From positions 1-5,095 of the forward strand of contig JALTUD010000439.1 in assembly GCA_027047735.1 (NCBI GenBank): 5,095 nucleotides of DNA, in the 5' to 3' direction. This DNA is from Flavobacteriales bacterium (GTDB lineage Bacteria > Bacteroidota > Bacteroidia > Flavobacteriales_D > Parvicellaceae). Below are positions 1-5,095 of this stretch, in pieces; position 1 is the first letter of the stretch, and the number at the start of each line of letters is the position of its first letter. Below the pieces are notes generated by a model. That model was not told where the DNA came from, made no database searches, and saw only the letters and a list, made by a program, of their open reading frames with translations. The translations under genes and the position numbers were made by a program.

Positions 1-101
1 TAGAACCATAGCTTCTCAAGCGTAGTTTTAACTCTAATTATTCACAGTGCTCCTTTTTAAATCTAAAGTACCTGTTATCATTTCATTTGAAAAAGGATGG
101 G
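1..101. other. AT-rich intergenic stretch, no gene seen
   Basis: All six frames are broken by stops or lack a plausible start. On the minus strand an ATG at 9-7 is followed by only two codons before the window edge. It could start a neighbouring gene, but no convincing promoter lies before it. Together with the elements at 102-317 this makes up the 322-bp gene-free region downstream of carB. Nothing else is recognisable here. Confidence 0.5.
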
Positions 102-152
102 GAAAATAAAAACGCTTTATAAGGCTCATTTCAATGTTTAAATGGTATAAAG
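102..152 (-). terminator. Candidate Rho-independent terminator for carB
   Basis: Read on the minus strand, CTTTATA (152-146) pairs with TATAAAG (121-115). Inside this, CATTT (144-140) pairs with AAATG (131-127) around an 8-nt loop. The stem is followed after CG by TTTTTATTTT (112-103 region). Stem, loop and T-rich tract in this order and on this strand fit an intrinsic terminator for the leftward carB transcript. The stem is AT-rich and has an asymmetric internal loop, so its strength is doubtful. The left half also overlaps a competing palindrome at 146-161. Confidence 0.45.
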
Positions 153-161
153 TACTTTATA
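146..161. repeat. Perfect 16-bp palindrome
   Basis: TATAAAGTACTTTATA equals its own reverse complement with no central spacer. It lies between the structured repeat (177-317) and the candidate terminator hairpin, and its right-hand side on the minus-strand transcript (152-146) is also one arm of that hairpin. It could be a protein-binding operator for an unseen gene to the left, or simply part of the terminator region. Its function is unknown. Confidence 0.6.
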
Positions 162-193
162 GCACTCATTCCGCTTGCGTTAGGGATAGGAAC

Positions 194-247
194 GGCATCC
201 TTTTGGGTTGTTGCACTTATGCAACCCAAAAGATATAGTGGATAGCC
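194..247 (-). repeat. Hairpin arm one of the structured repeat
   Basis: TTTTGGGTTG (201-210) pairs perfectly with CAACCCAAAA (222-231) around an 11-nt loop. Below it, GGCATCC (194-200) pairs with GGATAGCC (240-247) with one unpaired A. The eight bases GATATAGT (232-239) are left as a one-sided internal loop. The top can refold: GTTGCA (210-215) also pairs with TGCAAC (220-225) around a 4-nt loop, so two registers compete. Confidence 0.7.
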
Positions 248-250
248 CGA

Positions 251-308
251 CCCTCATTTACCAAACAAACGTTTCGCGGTAGCGATATGTTTGTTGGGTA
301 AATGAGGG
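251..308 (-). repeat. Long hairpin arm two of the structured repeat
   Basis: The 20-nt arms 251-270 and 289-308 are complementary except for one A/G mismatch (263 against 296), giving 12 bp plus 7 bp of perfect pairing. Within the 18-nt apex, TCGC (274-277) pairs with GCGA (282-285) around GGTA. The stem is far longer than needed for a terminator, and no T-tract follows it on either strand. Confidence 0.75.
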
Positions 309-322
309 GAACGCCCAAATAA

Positions 323-3139
323 TTATTTACTCAAATACAGATTTCTTTCAGCATATACTTTTCTGAAATAAGGGTCTCTTAAATCTTTTACAAAACGTAT
401 AGCTTCGCCGGTTGATTTCATTTCAGGCCCTAATTCTTTATTAACGTTTGGAAATTTTTCAAAAGAAAAAACAGGTATTTTCATAGCATATCCTTTCAAT
501 TTAGGATTGAAAGAGAAGTCGGTTACTTTCTTTTCGCCGAGCATTACTTTAGTCGCGTAATTTACATAAGGCTCTTGGTAGGCTTTGGCGATAAAAGGCA
601 CGGTTCTGGAAGCTCTTGGATTGGCTTCTATGATATAAACGACATCGTCTTTAATAGCAAACTGAATATTCATTAATCCAACTGTGCGAAGTGCCAGGGC
701 TATTTTTTTTGTGTATTCTTCGATTTGTTCCAAAATCAAAGCACCTAAGTTGTAGGGCGGTAACATCGCGTATGAATCTCCGGAGTGGATTCCCGCCGGT
801 TCTATGTGTTGCATAACACCTAGGATGTGAACATTCTCACCATCGCAAATAGCATCGGCTTCGGCTTCTATGGCACCACCCAAAAAGTGATCGAGAAGTA
901 TTTGGTTTTCGGGCATATCTCTTAATATATCAACCACGTGATGTTCCAACTCTTCCTCGTTGATTACGATTTTCATTTTTTGACCACCTAATACATACGA
1001 AGGTCTAACCAAAAGAGGAAAACCTAATTCTTTTGATAATTCCAAGGCTTGTTCGGCACTTTCTACTACGCCAAATTTCGGATATGGAATGTCTAGTTCT
1101 TTAAGTAGGTTGGAAAATCTTCCTCTGTCTTCTGCCAAATCTAAAGCATCGTAACTTGTTCCCAAAATTTTTATACCGTAGCGTTCTAATTTTTCGGCTA
1201 ATTTTAGTGCGGTTTGACCTCCCAATTGCACGATGACGCCTTCAGGTTTTTCGTGTAGAATAATGTCGTAAATATGTTCCCAAAAAACGGGTTCAAAATA
1301 GAGTTTGTCCGCTGTATCAAAATCGGTAGAAACCGTTTCGGGATTACAGTTTATCATTATGGTTTCATAACCACATTCTTTTGCTGCCAAAACTCCGTGC
1401 ACACAGCAATAGTCAAATTCTATTCCTTGACCAATTCTATTAGGCCCGGAACCAAGCACGACAATTTTTTTCTTATCGGAAACTATGGATTCGTTTTCGT
1501 ATTCAAAAGTTGAGTAGTAGTAAGGTGTTTCTGCCGGAAATTCAGCAGCACAAGTATCTACGAGTTTATAAACACGCTGTATGCCGAGTTCTTGTCTTTT
1601 ATTAAAGACTTCGCTTTCAAGACAACGTAACAAGTGTGCAATTTGACGGTCGGCGTATCCTTTTTGTTTGGCTTCAAACAACAAATCTTTCGGTAGATTG
1701 GAAATATTAAATTTTTCAATTTTCTTTTCTAATAAAATCAAGTCTTCAATTTCGCGTAAAAACCATTCATCTATTCTTGTTTTTTCGTGAATGGTTTTAA
1801 AGGGAATACCTAATTTTATAGCATCGTAAATATGAAAAAGACGGTTCCAACTCGGGTTGGCTAAACTTTCCAAAAGTTTGTCTTGATTGGTTACTTCTCT
1901 ACCGTCAGCTCCCAAACCGTTTCTTCCGATTTCAAGTGATTGACAGGCTTTTTGCAGGGCTTCTTGGAAAGTTCTTCCAATTCCCATTACCTCACCGACA
2001 GATTTCATCTGCAATCCTAAATGTCGGTCAGAACCTTTGAATTTATCGAAATTCCAACGTGGTATTTTTACGATAACATAATCCAATGTAGGTTCAAAAA
2101 AGGCAGAAGTAGTCTTAGTGATTTGATTTTTTAATTCGTCTAAACGGTAACCGATAGCCAATTTTGCTGCAATTTTCGCGATGGGGTATCCGGTTGCTTT
2201 AGAGGCTAAGGCGGAAGACCTTGAAACTCTAGGGTTTATCTCAATAGCAATAATATCTTCGTTCTCATCATCGCTTACAGCAAATTGGACGTTGCAACCA
2301 CCTGCAAAGTCGCCAATGGCACGCATCATTTTGATGGCCATATCTCGCATTTTTTGGTAAGTTGTATCGCTCAATGTCATTGCAGGAGCAACCGTAATAG
2401 AATCTCCCGTGTGAATCCCCATCGGATCCATATTTTCGATTGAGCAAATAATAACCACATTGTCGTTATTATCTCTCAATAGTTCCAATTCATATTCTTT
2501 CCATCCTAATACAGCTTTGTCAATCATGACCTCGTGAATGGGAGAGGCGTGTAAACCACGAGTCAATAACTTTTCATATTCTTCTTCGTTGTGAACAAAA
2601 GCGGCACCGCTACCACCAAGAGTAAACGAAGGACGAATACAAAGCGGAAAACCATATTCTTGAGCAATTTCTTTTCCCTCCAAGAATGATTTTACCGTAG
2701 TTTGCGGAGCCATTGGAACACCGATTTTATGCATCAGGGTTCTAAATTTTTCACGGTCTTCTGTAATTTCAATAGCGTCAATATCTACACCGATAATTTG
2801 AACCCCGTATTCCTCCCAAATACCCATTTCATCACAGGTGATACACAGGTTTAGAGCGGTTTGACCGCCAACGGTAGGCAGAACAGAATCAATGTTATGT
2901 TTTTCAAGTATTTTTATGATAGATTCGGGTTCAAGCGGTTCTAGATAAACATTATCCGCAACCACTTTGTCAGTCATTATGGTGGCAGGATTAGAATTGA
3001 TTAATGTAACTTCAATACCTTCTTCTCGAAGAGAACGAGCGGCTTGAGAACCAGAATAGTCAAACTCACAGGCTTGACCGATTACAATAGGACCACTTCC
3101 TATTATTAAAACAGATTGAATAGAAGTATTCCTTGGCAT
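323..3139 (-). CDS. carB: Carbamoyl phosphate synthase large subunit, short form without MGS domain
   Basis: This is the cytoplasmic synthetase subunit that makes carbamoyl phosphate from bicarbonate, two ATP and ammonia channelled from CarA, feeding pyrimidine and arginine synthesis. Numbered from the chosen start (938 aa), the carboxyphosphate half has GSGP at 14-17, R129, R169, GG at 175-176, E215, H243 and EINPR at 300-304, positions that closely match known nucleotide-binding residues of the E. coli enzyme. A linking/oligomerisation region spans about 400-555. The carbamoyl-phosphate half repeats the pattern: GSGPNRIGQ from 563, VRPSYVLGG at 711-719, GIHSGDS at 783-789 and EANPRASR at 838-845. 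It ends about 30 residues after GPEMKSTGE (904-912), so the roughly 130-residue MGS-like allosteric domain of the 1073-aa E. coli protein is absent. I recall a length near 950 aa as usual in Flavobacteriia. The frame is open upstream to a TTG at 3166, but that codon lies inside the likely promoter, and MPRNTSIQSVLIIGSGP is the family-like N-terminus. carA is not adjacent. Confidence 0.97.
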   Translation of the reverse strand: MPRNTSIQSVLIIGSGPIVIGQACEFDYSGSQAARSLREEGIEVTLINSNPATIMTDKVVADNVYLEPLEPESIIKILEKHNIDSVLPTVGGQTALNLCITCDEMGIWEEYGVQIIGVDIDAIEITEDREKFRTLMHKIGVPMAPQTTVKSFLEGKEIAQEYGFPLCIRPSFTLGGSGAAFVHNEEEYEKLLTRGLHASPIHEVMIDKAVLGWKEYELELLRDNNDNVVIICSIENMDPMGIHTGDSITVAPAMTLSDTTYQKMRDMAIKMMRAIGDFAGGCNVQFAVSDDENEDIIAIEINPRVSRSSALASKATGYPIAKIAAKLAIGYRLDELKNQITKTTSAFFEPTLDYVIVKIPRWNFDKFKGSDRHLGLQMKSVGEVMGIGRTFQEALQKACQSLEIGRNGLGADGREVTNQDKLLESLANPSWNRLFHIYDAIKLGIPFKTIHEKTRIDEWFLREIEDLILLEKKIEKFNISNLPKDLLFEAKQKGYADRQIAHLLRCLESEVFNKRQELGIQRVYKLVDTCAAEFPAETPYYYSTFEYENESIVSDKKKIVVLGSGPNRIGQGIEFDYCCVHGVLAAKECGYETIMINCNPETVSTDFDTADKLYFEPVFWEHIYDIILHEKPEGVIVQLGGQTALKLAEKLERYGIKILGTSYDALDLAEDRGRFSNLLKELDIPYPKFGVVESAEQALELSKELGFPLLVRPSYVLGGQKMKIVINEEELEHHVVDILRDMPENQILLDHFLGGAIEAEADAICDGENVHILGVMQHIEPAGIHSGDSYAMLPPYNLGALILEQIEEYTKKIALALRTVGLMNIQFAIKDDVVYIIEANPRASRTVPFIAKAYQEPYVNYATKVMLGEKKVTDFSFNPKLKGYAMKIPVFSFEKFPNVNKELGPEMKSTGEAIRFVKDLRDPYFRKVYAERNLYLSK

Positions 3140-3163
3140 ACTGAGGACGAGTTTATGTTTCCG

Positions 3164-3193
3164 CAAAAATAGAATTTATTATCATTTAGCCAA
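3164..3193 (-). promoter_or_regulatory. Candidate carB promoter, Bacteroidota type
   Basis: On the minus strand TATTTTTG (3171-3164) is an exact match to the Bacteroidota -7 box TAnnTTTG, with a TTG (3193-3191) 19 bases upstream as the -33 element. Transcription would start near 3157, giving a leader of about 20 nt before the ATG at 3139. No Shine-Dalgarno sequence is seen in that leader, which is usual in this phylum. The box overlaps the alternative TTG start at 3166 and so argues against it. Confidence 0.65.
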
Positions 3194-3285
3194 TAGTCAA
3201 TATTCTCTTTTTCGGAATTTGTTTGTAAATGTTTGTGTTTGGTGATAACAGGGTGTATTGCGGAATGTTAAAAAAATTGACTATT
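3192..3285. repeat. 10-bp inverted repeat in the divergent promoter region
   Basis: ATTGACTATT occurs on the plus strand at 3276-3285 and on the minus strand at 3201-3192, facing outward toward fadL-like and carB respectively. The plus copy contains the TTG that could be the -33 element of the fadL-like gene. The minus copy overlaps the carB -33 TTG by the two bases 3192-3193. It may be only promoter-like sequence, or a site for a shared regulator. Confidence 0.4.
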
Positions 3286-3307
3286 AAATATGTTTGCCTT
3301 ATATTCG
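3277..3307 (+). promoter_or_regulatory. Candidate promoter of the fadL-like/lipoprotein unit, two overlapping -7 boxes
   Basis: Two candidates overlap. TATGTTTG (3289-3296) matches TAnnTTTG exactly but lacks a good -33 TTG at 17-23 bases. TATATTCG (3300-3307) has one mismatch but sits exactly 20 bases after the TTG at 3277-3279. Either would start transcription within about 25 nt of the ATG at 3332. The remaining leader is A/T-rich with an ACACACACA run and no Shine-Dalgarno sequence. Confidence 0.55.
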
Positions 3308-3331
3308 CAGTCTAAAATATACACACACATT

Positions 3332-4564
3332 ATGAAAAGAACATTTTTATCCGCTTCATTACTGATGGCAATCGGAGTGAGTGCAGGAGGATTTCAATTG
3401 AATGTACAAGGAGTTCGAGCAATCGGAATGGGAGGTGCTTATACAGGCTTAGCCCATGGTCCTGCCACTGCTTATTTTAATCCTGCGGGATTGACGAGCA
3501 TTAAGGGGCATCAGGTTAATTTCGGAGTGAATTTTATTTCTCCATCGATTTCCTTACAAACAGAAAGTACTGATAACATTAATCAAACAACCGGAATGGC
3601 TACGCCTTTACACCTTTATTATGGTGGGCAAATAGGAGAGAAGCTATTTATAGGTATGGCTATCAATAATCAATTTGGTTCTAAATCTTCATTTAAAGAC
3701 GATTGGGAAGGAAAGTATATCGTACAAAACATAGGGTTAACGACTTTTATGTTTCAACCTACGGTAGCGTACAAAGTGATGGATAAGTTGAGCATAGGTG
3801 CGGGGTTGGTTTATACAACCGGAGCCTTTTCTTACGAAAAAGCAGTACCGTTAACCTCGTCAACCTACCCGTATGGCAAAGCTCATCTGGAAGGTAAAGG
3901 AACTTCTTTTAGTTATAATATTGGTATTCACTCGCAAATATTAGACAATGATAAAATGAGTTTAAGTTTAGGTGTGGATTATCGTTCGGCAATCGATTTG
4001 CAATTGAAAAACGGTACAGCTACTTTTACTAATATACCGCCTTCTTTGCAAGATAAATTCCCTGCGAAAACAGGTTTTACAGGAGGGTTAACTTTACCTT
4101 CGGTAACAACTGCAGGTTTGGCTTTTAAATATAAATTTGCAGACAGTAGTTCATTAACGTTTGTATATGATTTTGTGAGTACCGGTTGGTCGAGTTACGA
4201 TACCCTATCATTTGACTTTGAGAATGAGCAAACTCCTGATTCTAAAACCGTAAAAAATTGGCAAAATGTAACCGCTCATCGTTTTGGGTTTGAATATCAC
4301 CGAGGTAAATTGTATTATCGAGTAGGAGGGGCTTACGACCAATCTCCAATTCCTGATGGTTATGTTAGTCCGGAACTACCTGACGCAACCCACTTTGAAC
4401 CAACAGCAGGTTTAGGAATGGACGTAACCGAAAAGATACACGTAGATGTTTCGTATCTTTCGCAAAATTACTCAAGAACAGCGTCGCTTATCGATGCAGG
4501 ATTCTCTGCAAAATACAACAGAAGAGTTAGTGTATTTAGTATAGGAGCATCAATTAAATTTTAA
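3332..4564 (+). CDS. FadL/OmpP1/TodX-family outer-membrane transport protein
   Basis: This is a predicted 410-aa outer-membrane beta-barrel of the family that lets long-chain fatty acids, aromatic hydrocarbons and other hydrophobic molecules cross the outer membrane. Residues 1-18 form a signal peptide (basic MKR, hydrophobic core, probable cleavage after VSA). The mature N-terminus starts GGFQLN and carries the family hallmark: RAIGMGGAYTG at 29-39, then YFNPAGL at 48-54, the NPA segment that in E. coli FadL lies in the gating hatch region. The rest shows alternating amphipathic strands rich in G, Y, F and S, such as the AGLGMDV stretch near the end, and finishes in phenylalanine (ASIKF), the usual barrel-closing signal. 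The frame is open back to an ATG at 3290, but that codon lies inside the promoter box and would put 14 non-signal residues before MKR, so 3332 is preferred. It is followed after 24 bp by a lipoprotein gene with no terminator between, so the two are probably co-transcribed. The substrate cannot be read from the sequence. Confidence 0.92.
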   Translation: MKRTFLSASLLMAIGVSAGGFQLNVQGVRAIGMGGAYTGLAHGPATAYFNPAGLTSIKGHQVNFGVNFISPSISLQTESTDNINQTTGMATPLHLYYGGQIGEKLFIGMAINNQFGSKSSFKDDWEGKYIVQNIGLTTFMFQPTVAYKVMDKLSIGAGLVYTTGAFSYEKAVPLTSSTYPYGKAHLEGKGTSFSYNIGIHSQILDNDKMSLSLGVDYRSAIDLQLKNGTATFTNIPPSLQDKFPAKTGFTGGLTLPSVTTAGLAFKYKFADSSSLTFVYDFVSTGWSSYDTLSFDFENEQTPDSKTVKNWQNVTAHRFGFEYHRGKLYYRVGGAYDQSPIPDGYVSPELPDATHFEPTAGLGMDVTEKIHVDVSYLSQNYSRTASLIDAGFSAKYNRRVSVFSIGASIKF

Positions 4565-4588
4565 TCCAACCCCATAAAATAAAATATC

Positions 4589-5095
4589 ATGAAAAACTAT
4601 ATATACATTTCCGCAATCGGATTAGCCCTATTAAGCGGATGTAAAAAAACAGCTTTCGATGCGGTAGAAAGAACACCGGGAACAGCAAATTTTAAACATT
4701 ATATTTCCGTAGGAAACTCTCTTACACAAGGTTATCAAGATGGTGGATTGTATGAAGAAGGACAGTCCATGTCTTATCCTTCAATTTTAGCTAAGCAAAT
4801 GGCTAAAGTACAACCCAATATGGATGAATTTAAACAACCAATGGTTACCGGAAATGGTTCCGGTTATATGCACTTAGCTTATATAAACGGGCAAATTCAA
4901 GTCGTAAAACCAGACGATGCAGGAGGCTATTCAGCCGATCCTTCATGGGCGAATTGGGGAACAGCAGAGAAATCACAGAAGTATAATAATTTAGCAGTTG
5001 CAGGAATCAAGTTAGTTCAATGTGTGAATCTAACAACCCAAGACAAACAGGTAAACCCTATTATTCTAGGGGGAGTTCATACAATGCTATTTAAT
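4589..5095 (+). CDS. GDSL/SGNH-like lipoprotein hydrolase, N-terminal part (runs off window)
   Basis: The first 169 codons are visible and the gene continues past the window edge. Residues 1-18 are a lipoprotein signal: MKN, a hydrophobic core, and the lipobox LSGC with Cys18 as the lipidated residue. The Lys-Lys after it is not an inner-membrane retention aspartate, so outer-membrane placement is likely. At 39-48 the segment ISVGNSLTQG resembles block I of GDSL/SGNH esterases, with Ser44 as candidate nucleophile and Asn43 where the classic motif has Asp. YNNLAVAGIK at 132-141 resembles block II, with Gly139 as the candidate oxyanion-hole residue. The Asn of block III and the Asp-x-x-His of block V would lie beyond the window, so catalysis is not proven. 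The preceding barrel gene and short spacing suggest the pair handles one substrate, with ester cleavage outside or in the periplasm and uptake by the channel. That is inference. The start is the first ATG after the upstream stop that gives a complete signal peptide. Confidence 0.8.
   Translation, partial: MKNYIYISAIGLALLSGCKKTAFDAVERTPGTANFKHYISVGNSLTQGYQDGGLYEEGQSMSYPSILAKQMAKVQPNMDEFKQPMVTGNGSGYMHLAYINGQIQVVKPDDAGGYSADPSWANWGTAEKSQKYNNLAVAGIKLVQCVNLTTQDKQVNPIILGGVHTMLFN

Larger units (their letters stand above)
177..317 (-). repeat. Structured intergenic repeat, candidate RNA element at carB 3' end
   Basis: The element begins 5 bases after the carB stop codon. Its folding potential is that of a three-way junction. 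GCGTT (177-181) pairs with AACGC (310-314) as closing stem. Arm one is 194-247 and arm two is 251-308, separated by only three bases. Strings such as GGGCTATCC, ATATCTTTT, AAAAGGATGCC and ATCCCTAACGC on the minus strand are, from memory, typical of a repeat found many times between genes in flavobacterial genomes; I could not check this here. Its place just 3' of a gene suggests it is transcribed as the carB 3' UTR. Neither arm is followed by a T-tract, so it is not a textbook intrinsic terminator. It might belong to a published conserved RNA motif of Flavobacteria such as flavo-1, but that assignment is a guess. Confidence 0.65.

Noticed and set aside
1..9. Possible start of a minus-strand gene (ATG at 9-7)
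   Set aside because: Only three codons are visible, with no convincing promoter or start context. The nearest -7-like word (24-17) has a mismatch and no -33 partner.
155..172. Near-repeat of 115-132 as a separate mobile or tandem repeat
   Set aside because: There are only two copies, 14 of 18 identical and AT-rich. The match is better explained as shared arms of the palindrome/terminator region.
194..308. Either hairpin as a classic Rho-independent terminator
   Set aside because: Neither arm is followed by a T-tract on either strand. The hairpin at 115-152, which is followed by one, is a better candidate.
177..317. CRISPR array, tRNA or attachment site in the repeat-rich region after carB
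   Set aside because: There are no regularly spaced direct repeats, no cloverleaf with anticodon and T-arm signature, and no integrase or target tRNA. The repeats are inverted arms of one folded element.
1274..1513. A 79-codon open frame on the plus strand
   Set aside because: It lies wholly inside carB on the opposite strand, has no promoter or family resemblance, and is explained as a shadow of the conserved carB coding sequence.
3140..3166. Nine extra N-terminal codons for CarB, starting at a TTG
   Set aside because: The TTG overlaps the exact -7 box, and the family-like N-terminus begins at the ATG at 3139.
3290..3331. Fourteen extra N-terminal codons for the FadL-like protein, starting at 3290
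   Set aside because: The ATG is part of the TATGTTTG promoter box, and the extension would precede a complete signal peptide that begins at MKR (3332).

Overview
The window looks like ordinary chromosome from a low-GC member of the Bacteroidota, most likely class Flavobacteriia. Four things point there: the short CarB without its C-terminal allosteric domain, TAnnTTTG-type promoter boxes, translation starts without Shine-Dalgarno sequences, and an intergenic structured repeat whose conserved strings I recall from flavobacterial genomes. I cannot name a genus.

Layout. Bases 1-322 carry no gene. They hold, from right to left (the direction of carB transcription), a structured repeat of about 140 bp immediately after the carB stop (177-317), a perfect 16-bp palindrome (146-161), an AT-rich hairpin followed by a T-rich tract that could terminate carB (102-152), and about 100 bp of featureless AT-rich DNA. 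Bases 323-3139 on the minus strand are carB, the large (synthetase) subunit of carbamoyl phosphate synthase. Bases 3140-3331 are a divergent promoter region with good Bacteroidota promoter candidates facing each way. On the plus strand follow a FadL/OmpP1/TodX-type outer-membrane barrel (3332-4564) and, 24 bp later, the first 169 codons of a lipoprotein with GDSL/SGNH-hydrolase-like motifs (4589 to the window edge).

How the genes work together. carB supplies carbamoyl phosphate for pyrimidine and arginine synthesis. Its glutaminase partner carA is not in this window. The two plus-strand genes are probably one transcription unit: a lipid-anchored putative esterase next to an outer-membrane channel for hydrophobic molecules, which suggests hydrolysis of a lipid or ester followed by uptake of the product. 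That functional link is inference from gene order and family. I see no transposon, CRISPR array, tRNA, phage gene or obvious new defence system. The most unusual part is the non-coding DNA after carB.
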